Below, one piece after another: positions 7,765 through 14,522 of a stretch of DNA of 25,139 nucleotides. A program made the position numbers and the translations under genes. The notes beneath the pieces are model-generated. The model saw only the letters and a program-made list of their open reading frames with translations, did not search any database and was not told where the DNA came from. The DNA is from Spirochaetales bacterium. GTDB lineage: Bacteria; Spirochaetota; Spirochaetia; SZUA-6; DRHE01. The stretch is taken from the NCBI GenBank assembly GCA_016935715.1, contig JAFGQJ010000201.1, positions 1 through 25,139 on the forward strand, written 5' to 3'. Within the stretch, counting starts at the first letter, position 1. Each line of letters begins with the position of its first letter.

Positions 7765-8759
7765 GACGACTCTCCGTCCTGCGTGTCCACGTACACGTCC
7801 CTGTACAGGTCCGACGCTTCGGGCAGGGGGGCTGCCTTGGCATACTCCACGGCTGCCTCCACCTCCCCGTTGACCCGTTCCGTTAGTTCCCGAAATCCGT
7901 CCCCTGAGACGATTCCCGCCTCCAGGAGGCGCTGCTCCAGCGTCCGGATCGGATCCCGGCTCCGCCACTCCTGCTCCTCGCTCTTGTCCCTGTACGGGCT
8001 GGGGTCCTTGCGGCCGTGGCCGTAGAACCTGTAGGTATTGGCCATCAGGAATGTCGGACCGCCGCCCCGGCGGCTGTGGCGAAGGAGCTCGGATGCGATC
8101 CGCCACACTTCTTCAGCGTCCATGCCGTCCACCTCTGCGCCACGCACCCCGAAGCTCTCGGCGCGCTTGACGAACTCGAGGCAGGCCGACGCCCGGTCTA
8201 TCCGCGTCCCCATGCCGTACTGGTTGTTGATCACGGCAAACAACACGGGCAGATCCCACAGGGCGGCCATGTTCATCGATTCGTACAGGATGCCCTGATT
8301 GAGCGCGCCGTCGCCGAAAAAAGCCACGCTCACTTTCCCCTCTTCGAGGTATTTGCTGGTGAATCCGCCGCCAAGGGCAATCGGGATGTTGGCGCCGACG
8401 ATCGCGTTGGCCCCCATGTGCCCGACCCCGATGTCGGCGATGTGCATCGATCCGCCCTTTCCCGCGCAGTAGCCGCTCGCCCTGCCGAACAGCTCGGCCA
8501 TCATTCGGTCGAGCTTCCCCCCCCGGGCTATGAATATCCCGTGGCCCCGGTGGTGGGTGGTGAAATAGTCCCCCGCTTTCATGGCCAGGCCGATCCCGGC
8601 GACGGCCGCTTCTTCGCCCACCGAGAGATGGAGCATGGAGCCAGCGGTCAGGCCGCGCAGAAACATCTCTCCCGTGGCCTCCTCGAACTCCCGGATCCGC
8701 AGCATCGTCTCCAGCAGCTGCAGGCGTACGCTCCGGGGTACAGTGGAAACATTTTCCAT
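7761..8759 (-). CDS. 2-oxo acid/acetoin dehydrogenase-type E1, alpha subunit
   Basis: Alpha chain of the thiamine-diphosphate-dependent E1. 332 residues, full length. The cofactor-binding motif runs from GDGALNQG (149-156) to INN (177-179). Other family marks are GSMLHLSVGEEA (40-51), THHRGHG (68-74), KGGSMH (101-106) and TYRFYGHGRKDP (242-253). The ATG at 8759 lies 6 bp after the BtpA-family stop, and the gene overlaps E1 beta by 4 bp. A run of eight G in the sense strand (8517-8524) encodes part of ARGGK, a place where slippage would break the gene. The combination E1 alpha, E1 beta and lipoyl domain, without E2 core or E3, is unlike a complete dehydrogenase operon. Confidence 0.93.
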   Translation of the reverse strand: MENVSTVPRSVRLQLLETMLRIREFEEATGEMFLRGLTAGSMLHLSVGEEAAVAGIGLAMKAGDYFTTHHRGHGIFIARGGKLDRMMAELFGRASGYCAGKGGSMHIADIGVGHMGANAIVGANIPIALGGGFTSKYLEEGKVSVAFFGDGALNQGILYESMNMAALWDLPVLFAVINNQYGMGTRIDRASACLEFVKRAESFGVRGAEVDGMDAEEVWRIASELLRHSRRGGGPTFLMANTYRFYGHGRKDPSPYRDKSEEQEWRSRDPIRTLEQRLLEAGIVSGDGFRELTERVNGEVEAAVEYAKAAPLPEASDLYRDVYVDTQDGESS

Positions 8760-8765
8760 GATCGG

Positions 8766-9572
8766 TCAGCTCCGAAACGATTTGACTTTGTCCATGAGGG
8801 CACGAACTCGCCGTTCGTCGACCTCGTTCCAGGTATGGCCGTCGCGCTTGAACGTGGTTCCCACCACCGCCCCGTCGGCGATCGACAGCTGCTCTTCGAC
8901 GTTTTCCAGACGGACACCGGTATTGGCCAGGACGACCGTGTCGGGAACCGCCTCTTTCACGATCTTCAGGGTGGCCGCGGAGGTGGAGGCTCCGGCTATC
9001 AGCCCGGAGACGCACAATGCATCGGGTTTGCCGTTGAAGACCGTGGATCGGGCAATATCGGCTATCTTCCGGTCCGCCAGGTAGCTGGCCGCTTCGGGGA
9101 TGATGTTGTAGAGCTTTCTCACCGATCCGCCGCCCAGTGCGCGCTGCCGTCGCACCACCGCCCCGCAGTTCGTGTCCCAGATTCCGAAGTCGCTGGCATA
9201 TGCGCCCGTGAAGATTTCCCGGACGAACGACGCGCCGGTCGCCACCGCCAGCTCGATCGACGCCATCGGGTCCCAGAGCACGTTGACTCCGAAGGGAACC
9301 GTAATCTCCTTCTTCAGCTCTCCGATCACGCGGGCCATGGATATGGTCACGATCGGTTCCACCGCGGTCAGGTACGGCAGGCTGAACTCATTGGAGAACA
9401 TGACCGCATCCACTCCTCCCCCCTGGAGCGCCTCGAGATCGGCGGCGGCCATCTGCACGACCCAGGGCATGCCCCTGTCCGGGTCGTACTCCGGGTCTCC
9501 GGGCATAGCCCGCAAATGGCACATTGCGATTATGGGTTTTTCCACACCGAATGCTTCTTTCAACCAGCTCAT
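8766..9572 (-). CDS. BtpA/SgcQ-family TIM-barrel protein
   Basis: 268 residues covering the whole BtpA family domain. Recognisable stretches are PIIAMCHLRAMPGDPEYD (13-30), GVDAVMFSNEFSLPY (53-67), VPFGVNVLWDPMAS (91-104) and the glycine-rich end of the barrel. The family includes cyanobacterial BtpA, linked to photosystem I stability, and E. coli SgcQ from a cryptic carbohydrate operon; its biochemical activity is not firmly known to me. In a sugar cluster the SgcQ parallel is more apt. The ATG at 9572 gives the expected N-terminus, though its AAGGAG is about 14 nt upstream, which is long. It lies directly downstream of a near-consensus promoter and 6 bp before E1 alpha. Confidence 0.88.
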   Translation of the reverse strand: MSWLKEAFGVEKPIIAMCHLRAMPGDPEYDPDRGMPWVVQMAAADLEALQGGGVDAVMFSNEFSLPYLTAVEPIVTISMARVIGELKKEITVPFGVNVLWDPMASIELAVATGASFVREIFTGAYASDFGIWDTNCGAVVRRQRALGGGSVRKLYNIIPEAASYLADRKIADIARSTVFNGKPDALCVSGLIAGASTSAATLKIVKEAVPDTVVLANTGVRLENVEEQLSIADGAVVGTTFKRDGHTWNEVDERRVRALMDKVKSFRS

Positions 9573-9610
9573 CTGCGACCGGTGCTCCTTCTGTCTGGGA
9601 TTTCCGGAAC

Positions 9611-9639
9611 ATTATAGCGGTGTCGCCGGGGGGGGTCAA
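9611..9639 (-). promoter_or_regulatory. Near-consensus promoter with poly-C tract in the spacer
   Basis: On the minus strand TTGACC (9639-9634) and a perfect TATAAT (9616-9611) are exactly 17 bp apart. A run of eight C on that strand (9635-9628) forms the end of the -35 hexamer and the first six bases of the spacer. It would drive the BtpA, E1 alpha, E1 beta and lipoyl genes independently of the upstream kinase. A change of one base in the tract would alter the spacing. Confidence 0.75.
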
Positions 9640-9666
9640 GGAAGGTGGGCGGGTCCCGCTGGAGGC

Positions 9667-9738
9667 CGGCAAACGGGCAGGTCCTCGAGCGCGGGCGGGT
9701 CCTGGCAAACGGCCCGGTCCCGGCAAGCGGTCAGAACT
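9667..9738. repeat. 18-bp degenerate tandem repeat, four units
   Basis: Units begin at 9667, 9685, 9703 and 9721. Units 1 and 3 are closest (CGGCAAACGGGCAGGTCC and TGGCAAACGGCCCGGTCC); unit 2 shares mainly the GGTCC end and unit 4 mainly the GGCAA start. The array lies between the second FGGY kinase stop and the BtpA promoter. No T-run follows, so it is not an ordinary terminator. Confidence 0.6.
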
Positions 9739-9741
9739 CTC

Positions 9742-11277
9742 TCAGCGCTCCACTGAGTCGTGCAGCTCGTGCATCAGCGCCTTGTTCGTCTCGTACAGGG
9801 ATCGGAAGATCCTGTACAGGGGGTCATACCTGCGGTGAGCCGCCGGATCGGGTTTGATCGAACGACCGTTTCGAACCCACCGGCCGACCTCGGCCAGGCT
9901 GCCGAACAGCCCGACACCCACGCCGGCCATGAATGCGTCCCCGTAGCTGGCCCCGAGCTGCTGTTGCGGCACGGACAGCTCGATGTCCGCTATGTCCGCC
10001 ACCGCCTGCATCCACGGAGCGTTGCGAACGCCGCCGCCGACCGCGCAGAGGCGCGCCGGTTCGGCTCCCTCCTCCCGCATCGTCTGCAGGTTGTGCCGGA
10101 CGGCAAAGCCGACGCCTTCCAGGATGGCACGGTACAGGTCGCCGCGGGTGTGGCTCAGGGTCAATCCGAAGAACATGCCCCTGGCTCTGTGATCGTGGAG
10201 GGGAGTCCGCTCTCCCGCGAAGTAGGGCAGGGCGATCAGGCCGTTCGCGCCGGGCGGCGATTCCGCCGCCTCCCGGGCCAGCAGCGCGTAGGCGTTTTCT
10301 CCGCCGGCCTGCTCCTGCGACAGCTCTTCCCGGGCGAACCGGTCCCGAAACCAGGTGGTCAGGCTCCCCGATGTGGACATCCCCCCCAGCAGAGCGAATG
10401 TGCCCGGCTCGAGGAAGTTGGAGCTCCAGAACCTCTCGGTGTTCCGCAGCTCCCGCGTTTTCAGAATGAAAAACACGCTGCTTCCGAACATGAGCATCAT
10501 GTCCCCCGCCTCGGATACTCCGGCGCTTACCGCCTCCGAGGCCGCATCCGTCGTGCCGGCGATGACCGGGGTTCCTTCGGCCAGCCCGGTCTGGGCCGCC
10601 GCAGCGGAGGTTACGGTGCCCACGATCTCACAGCTCCAGTACGTCCGGGGCAGGCGCTCCAGGGGTGTGATCAGCCGGGCGGCCTCTTCGGCCCAGCGCA
10701 GGTTGCGGACATCGAACAGCGGCGCAAACGCACCCGCCGTATACACGTCGATGCTGGCCAGACCGGTGAGCCTGTAGACCAGATACGCCTGGCTCGTCAG
10801 GAACCACCGGGCTGCCCGGTAGACCGACGGCTCGTTCTGGCGGATCCAGAGTATCTTCGGGCCCGATGCCTGGGAGCTGAGCCGCGCACCGCTTATTCGG
10901 AGGATCTCATCCTCACCCAGCGCACGTTCCAGGGACTCGATCTCTCCGGCGGCTCGCGTGTCGATTCCGTAGAGGATCGCCGGCCGCAGCGGCCGGCCCC
11001 TGCTGTCCACCGGAAGCACGCAGGAGCCGATGCCGCTCGTGCCGATACCCGCTATGGCGGCGGGGCTCATCCCCGACGTCTCGAGGAGGGTGCGCACGAT
11101 CTCGGTGAAGTCTTTCCACCAGACCCGATCCGCCTCGTGCTCGAAATGCCCGGGCGCCGGCATGTCGATCCCGTGCTGCACGGTGTGAGAGGCGATGACC
11201 TGTCCGTCCTCCTCCACCAGCACCCCCTTGGAGGAGTACGTGCCGATGTCAACGCCGAGCAGGCATCTGCCTTTCAT
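9742..11277 (-). CDS. FGGY-family carbohydrate kinase (xylulokinase-like)
   Basis: Complete FGGY kinase, 511 residues, phosphorylating a sugar, ketose or polyol with ATP in the cytoplasm. The N-terminal domain has GVDIGTYSSKGVL (8-20) and LYGIDTRAAGEIESL (102-116); D244 in GTTDAASEAVSAG is the expected catalytic base; FGSS (264-267) and a late VGGGVRNAPWMQAVADI belong to the C-terminal ATPase domain. ATG 11277 is chosen over a GTG two codons earlier because GGAGGAG then sits at a 7-nt spacing. It is the second FGGY kinase in the island and differs strongly from the one at the left edge (GVDIGTYSSKG against GIDGGTESIRAG), so they probably have different substrates. Confidence 0.92.
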   Translation of the reverse strand: MKGRCLLGVDIGTYSSKGVLVEEDGQVIASHTVQHGIDMPAPGHFEHEADRVWWKDFTEIVRTLLETSGMSPAAIAGIGTSGIGSCVLPVDSRGRPLRPAILYGIDTRAAGEIESLERALGEDEILRISGARLSSQASGPKILWIRQNEPSVYRAARWFLTSQAYLVYRLTGLASIDVYTAGAFAPLFDVRNLRWAEEAARLITPLERLPRTYWSCEIVGTVTSAAAAQTGLAEGTPVIAGTTDAASEAVSAGVSEAGDMMLMFGSSVFFILKTRELRNTERFWSSNFLEPGTFALLGGMSTSGSLTTWFRDRFAREELSQEQAGGENAYALLAREAAESPPGANGLIALPYFAGERTPLHDHRARGMFFGLTLSHTRGDLYRAILEGVGFAVRHNLQTMREEGAEPARLCAVGGGVRNAPWMQAVADIADIELSVPQQQLGASYGDAFMAGVGVGLFGSLAEVGRWVRNGRSIKPDPAAHRRYDPLYRIFRSLYETNKALMHELHDSVER

Positions 11278-11347
11278 GAGCACGCTCCTCCCCGCCCGCG
11301 TCCACGTTCCAGCCGCGTCGCTGCAACGGGCTTGTCCAGGACAATCC

Positions 11348-12415
11348 TCATACTCTCAGGCTCCCGTTCTCGAAGATCACCTCACCATCGAGAAATACCC
11401 GGCCCTCCCGCCGCATATCCTTCACGATGTCCCAATGGATCGCGGAGCTGTTCGTGCCGCCCGTGTCGGGATAAGCCCGTCCAAGGGCGATATGGACCGT
11501 GCCCCCTATCTTTTCGTCGATCAGGATGTCTTTGCAGAAATGGGTCACCTCGGGATTCGTGCCGAAGGCGAACTCCCCGATCAGGCTGGCACCGGGATCG
11601 GTCCGAACCACCGCCTGGAGGAAATCCTGATTGTCCGCAGAGGTCGCCTCCACCAGTTTGCCGCCCTCCCAGCGCAGACGGATGTCGTGTATCAAGCGGC
11701 CTCCCAGCACGCCCGGAAACTCGAAGAGGATCTCCCCCTCTACGCTGGACTCGACCGGCGAGGTGACGATCTCCCCGTCGGGCATGTTGATCCTCCCGTC
11801 CGACACCGTCCATCGCCGGCCTTCCAGAGAGAAGCTCAGGTCCGTGCCGCGGCCCGTCAGCCGCAGGGTCTTGCCCCTGGAGAGAAGCTCCGCTTCGCGT
11901 TTCCACTCTTTCTGCAGTGCCGGCCAGTCCAGGAAGCAGGCGCGGAAGAACATGTCGGTGATCGTCTGTTCGTCCAGCTCGGCCTGCTGCGCCAGGGCTG
12001 CATTTGGAACCCGCAGCAGGCACCAGCGGGTTTTCTGCCAGCGCATCGTGGAGACCCGTCCCATCGCCTTCCGCAGCCTGCTCAGCGCATCCGCCGGCAC
12101 GTCCCAGAACACCTCCGGGTTGTGGGCTCCGCGGAGGCCGAAGTAGACGTCCGCCCACTCCATCCCGTACGCTTCGATTTCAGGCACCCACTGTACCTGT
12201 TCGTCACTCCCGTATTTCAGCAGCAGGCGGTTCAGCTCTTCGGAGAGGAATTGAACCTGGGGGTAGGCGCCGGCTTTGATGCAGGCCTCGTACAGGGCGT
12301 GAACCAAAGGGTAGGATTCGAGCTCCACCATCGCGATCATCACCTTCTCTCCGGCGCTGATCCCGGTGGAGTACTCCACGAGCAGCTGCGCCAGTTTCTT
12401 CCATCTGTCATCCAC
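11348..12415 (-). CDS. M29-family (thermophilic-type) metallo-aminopeptidase
   Basis: Putative two-metal aminopeptidase of family M29 (AmpS/aminopeptidase T type). 355 residues, slightly short. The C-terminal half carries the family block: GEFAFGTNPEVTHF, DEKIGGTVHIALG, RAYPDTGG and SSAIHWDIVKDMR, which supply the conserved Glu, His, Tyr, His and Asp; an earlier DGEIVTSPVE supplies the upstream acidic region. The start is GTG 12415 with GGGAGGA six bases before it. A longer open frame to 12655 would encode low-complexity GGRVAGGRVAGG from a DNA repeat and is rejected. Its place at the head of a sugar catabolism operon is odd; the E. coli sgc cluster likewise pairs a BtpA-family gene with a peptidase-like gene (SgcX), so it may act on something other than a peptide. 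Confidence 0.9.
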   Translation of the reverse strand: MDDRWKKLAQLLVEYSTGISAGEKVMIAMVELESYPLVHALYEACIKAGAYPQVQFLSEELNRLLLKYGSDEQVQWVPEIEAYGMEWADVYFGLRGAHNPEVFWDVPADALSRLRKAMGRVSTMRWQKTRWCLLRVPNAALAQQAELDEQTITDMFFRACFLDWPALQKEWKREAELLSRGKTLRLTGRGTDLSFSLEGRRWTVSDGRINMPDGEIVTSPVESSVEGEILFEFPGVLGGRLIHDIRLRWEGGKLVEATSADNQDFLQAVVRTDPGASLIGEFAFGTNPEVTHFCKDILIDEKIGGTVHIALGRAYPDTGGTNSSAIHWDIVKDMRREGRVFLDGEVIFENGSLRV

Positions 12416-12452
12416 CTGGGTTCCTCCCGCGGCCTTTTGGGGCTGCCCGGCT

Positions 12453-12481
12453 ATTGTAACGCCTTTGTCCAGCTGTTTCCA
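12453..12481 (-). promoter_or_regulatory. Candidate promoter for the aminopeptidase-kinase operon
   Basis: On the minus strand TGGAAA (12481-12476) and TACAAT (12458-12453) are 17 bp apart, with the expected transcription start about 30 bp before the GTG start. The -35 is only fair, the -10 is good. Confidence 0.45.
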
Positions 12482-12491
12482 TCGGATTCTC

Positions 12492-12536
12492 CGCCCGCCG
12501 GCCACACGCCCGCCGGCCACACGCCCGCCGGGCGCT
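12492..12536. repeat. 15-bp tandem repeat, three units
   Basis: Two perfect copies of CGCCCGCCGGCCACA (12492-12506 and 12507-12521) and a third copy that diverges in its last five bases (12522-12536). It lies in the divergent gap between the aminopeptidase and SDR genes. Confidence 0.85.
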
Positions 12537-12546
12537 CGTATACCAA

Positions 12547-12580
12547 AACGGCGCAAATTGATAGATTGGGGGACGCCGTT
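12547..12580. promoter_or_regulatory. Inverted repeat flanking an AT-rich core
   Basis: AACGGCG (12547-12553) and CGCCGTT (12574-12580) are perfect inverted arms about 27 bp centre to centre, around a 20-bp AT-richer core. The layout in a divergent gap suggests a two-half-site operator, but no partner regulator is present. Confidence 0.35.
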
Positions 12581-12594
12581 CCCGAGGGAGATGG

Positions 12595-12650
12595 GGAGCG
12601 CTTCGCCTTGGATGCGACGGCGAGGAGCGCTTCGCCCCGGATGCGAGGGC
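12595..12650. repeat. Direct repeat of 27 bp, two copies
   Basis: 12595-12621 and 12624-12650 share GGAGCGCTTCGCC, then two differing bases, then GGATGCGA, and differ once more near the end (three mismatches in 27). The copies are 29 bp apart, upstream of the SDR gene. This resembles a short interspersed or tandem intergenic element. Confidence 0.75.
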
Positions 12651-12663
12651 GGCAAGGCGAAGG

Positions 12664-12679
12664 GTGCAGACTACTGCAC
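12664..12679 (+). promoter_or_regulatory. Small perfect hairpin in the SDR leader
   Basis: GTGCAG and CTGCAC (6-bp arms, ACTA loop) lie 15 bp before the SDR ribosome-binding site. It could be an operator or a leader hairpin; there is no T-run. Confidence 0.35.
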
Positions 12680-12707
12680 GGCCGCAGTACCGCAGAGGAG
12701 GCAGCTG

Positions 12708-13484
12708 ATGGTTCAGATCGATTTGTCCGGCAAAGTCGTGCTGGTGCTCGGGGGAAGCCGGGGTATAGGAGAGGGAATCGTCCGGGTGCTGTGCAGCGCA
12801 GGGGCCGTAGTGGTGTTTACCCACACGGGGAAGAGGGAAAACCGGACCCGGATTGCGGCGCTTCTCGATGAGATCGCGCAGCAGGGCGGGCGAGCGGAAG
12901 AAGCGGCGGTGGACGCCGCGGATCCGGCGGGCACGGCGGAGCTGGCTGCGCTGGTCGCGGACAGGCACGGCAAGATCGACGGCCTCGTCTGCAATGCCGG
13001 AAGGAACCTGGCCAGGCCCGTCGAACAGATCGACCCTGAAGTCTGGGCGGAAAACATCGAGCTCAACCTGGGAAGCGCATTCTACGGCATACAGGCCGTG
13101 CTGCCCCACATGATCAAAGCCCGTTTCGGGCGCATCGTCCTGGTCGGTTCCACGGCGGTGTTCGACGGAGGAAGCGGAGCCATCGATTATGTGGCGGCAA
13201 AAGCGGGGATGAGCGGTCTGATGGCGTACATCTGCCGCAACTACGCCCGCGGCGGGATCACGGCCAACATCATTCATCCCTCTGCGATCGAGACCGAGCT
13301 GCTGATGGTGCGTTATGCAGATCCGGACAAGAAGAGCAGGCTGCTTGCCGAGATTCCGGCTGGCCGCCTGGGGAAGCCGGAGGACATCGCGGGTTTGGCG
13401 GCTTTTCTTCTCAGCAGCTGGGGGGACTACATCTGCGGGCAGCAGCTGGTTGCCGACGGAGGCAGAACCCTCTTCAACCGCTAG
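12708..13484 (+). CDS. Short-chain dehydrogenase/reductase (FabG-like)
   Basis: Cytoplasmic NAD(P)-dependent oxidoreductase, classical SDR, 258 residues. The cofactor loop GGSRGIGEG (15-23), NAG (96-98), S148 in VGSTA and Y161-x-x-x-K165 in YVAAK give a complete active site; the end LLSSWGDYICGQQLVADGG is the usual SDR C-terminus. ATG 12708 follows GAGGAGG at seven bases; the longer open frame upstream overlaps the opposite gene and is rejected. It may reduce a sugar or a hydroxy/keto acid, and could serve the divergent kinase/E1 operon with which it shares a control region, or be unrelated. A basal FabG role is less likely because no fatty-acid genes adjoin. Confidence 0.9.
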   Translation: MVQIDLSGKVVLVLGGSRGIGEGIVRVLCSAGAVVVFTHTGKRENRTRIAALLDEIAQQGGRAEEAAVDAADPAGTAELAALVADRHGKIDGLVCNAGRNLARPVEQIDPEVWAENIELNLGSAFYGIQAVLPHMIKARFGRIVLVGSTAVFDGGSGAIDYVAAKAGMSGLMAYICRNYARGGITANIIHPSAIETELLMVRYADPDKKSRLLAEIPAGRLGKPEDIAGLAAFLLSSWGDYICGQQLVADGGRTLFNR

Positions 13485-13517
13485 TACGAACAGATGAAGG
13501 AGAATGGAGGAGAACGG

Positions 13518-14399
13518 ATGAAAGATGGATCGATGGATGCGAGCCTGGACGCGCAGCTGAGGATTGCCCAGGAGAACGAGATCACCGAGTATCACATCTA
13601 TTCGAAACTGGCCCGGGTGATCCCGGACCCGCGGAACGCAGCGGTCCTCCGCCGGATAGCCGAGGATGAACGCGGTCACCATGATTTCTGGAAGCGCTAC
13701 ACGAATCATTCGGCCGCCCCGAAGCGCTGGAAAATATTTTTTTACTTCTGGATTTCCCGCATCCTCGGCATTACCTTCGGGATCAAGCTCATGGAGAGGG
13801 GCGAAGAGCAGGCCCAGATCAACTACGGGCTCATCACCGCGCGGATTCCCGAGGCAAAAAAAGTGGTGGAGGATGAGCATGCCCACGAGCAGGAGCTGAT
13901 CGGGATGATCGAGGAGGAACGCCTCAGCTACGTCGGCTCCGTGGTGCTGGGGCTCAACGACGCCCTTGTGGAGCTGACCGGGGCTCTGGCCGGATTCACC
14001 TTCGCCCTGCAGAACACCAGGTTGATCGCCCTGGCCGGACTGATCACGGGGATCGCCGCCTCCTTCTCCATGGCCGCATCGGAGTACCTGTCCACCAAGT
14101 CGGACGGAGATGTGGAGAGGGCGCTGAAGTCCTCCATCTACACGGGTGTTGCCTACATCGCTACGGTGATCCTCCTGATTCTTCCCTATCTGCTGATCGG
14201 CAACTACTTCCTGTGCCTGGCCCTTACCCTGTGCATCGCCATGCTGATCATCTTCTGCTTCAACTTCTACATCTCCGTGGCCAAGGACTACTCGTTCAAG
14301 CGCCGTTTTCTGGAGATGGCGGGATTGAGCCTGGGCGTGGCGGCCCTGAGCTTCCTCATCGGATTCCTGATCCGCAAAACTCTCGGCATCGAAGTGTGA
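13518..14399 (+). CDS. Ferritin-like/VIT-domain membrane iron transporter (MbfA type)
   Basis: Membrane protein fusing an N-terminal ferritin-like four-helix region to a VIT1/CCC1-type transporter, likely for iron export or detoxification. 293 residues. The diiron-type residues appear as E21...H26, E51-x-x-H54, E97 and E120-x-x-H123. The C-terminal part (about 138-290) has five hydrophobic segments and the VIT motifs GLNDALVELTG (145-155) and MAASEYLS (185-192). ATG 13518 is preferred to ATG 13494 since GGAGGAG stands just before it. It begins 33 bp after the SDR stop. Known MbfA proteins are iron-regulated exporters in alphaproteobacteria; no iron-regulator box was recognised here. Confidence 0.88.
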   Translation: MKDGSMDASLDAQLRIAQENEITEYHIYSKLARVIPDPRNAAVLRRIAEDERGHHDFWKRYTNHSAAPKRWKIFFYFWISRILGITFGIKLMERGEEQAQINYGLITARIPEAKKVVEDEHAHEQELIGMIEEERLSYVGSVVLGLNDALVELTGALAGFTFALQNTRLIALAGLITGIAASFSMAASEYLSTKSDGDVERALKSSIYTGVAYIATVILLILPYLLIGNYFLCLALTLCIAMLIIFCFNFYISVAKDYSFKRRFLEMAGLSLGVAALSFLIGFLIRKTLGIEV

Positions 14400-14406
14400 G
14401 CGCCGG

Positions 14407-14445
14407 CCGCTCTCACCGGCCTCTCCCACCTGCCTCTCTCACCTG
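14407..14445. repeat. 13-bp tandem repeat, three units
   Basis: Units at 14407, 14420 and 14433: CCGCTCTCACCGG, CCTCTCCCACCTG and CCTCTCTCACCTG. The last two differ at one base. The array follows the ferritin/VIT stop. A GCCGG/CCGGC hairpin overlaps it, without a T-run. Confidence 0.7.
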
Positions 14446-14522
14446 CCGGTCAGCCCGCAACGGGATTTTGTGGTTTCTCATCCCAAGGCTTTCGTATATA
14501 CTTCCGTGGAAACCCTGTAACC

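Noticed and set aside
12492..12536. CRISPR-like repeat
   Set aside because: The units are directly adjacent with no spacers and there are no cas genes.
12416..12655. 80-residue N-terminal extension of the aminopeptidase
   Set aside because: It encodes GGRVAGGRVAGG from the 15-bp DNA repeat, and a GTG with a good ribosome-binding site stands at the family's normal start.
12408..14429. 673-codon open frame on the minus strand
   Set aside because: Runs across the SDR and ferritin/VIT genes, both well supported on the other strand, and crosses the repeat-filled gap.
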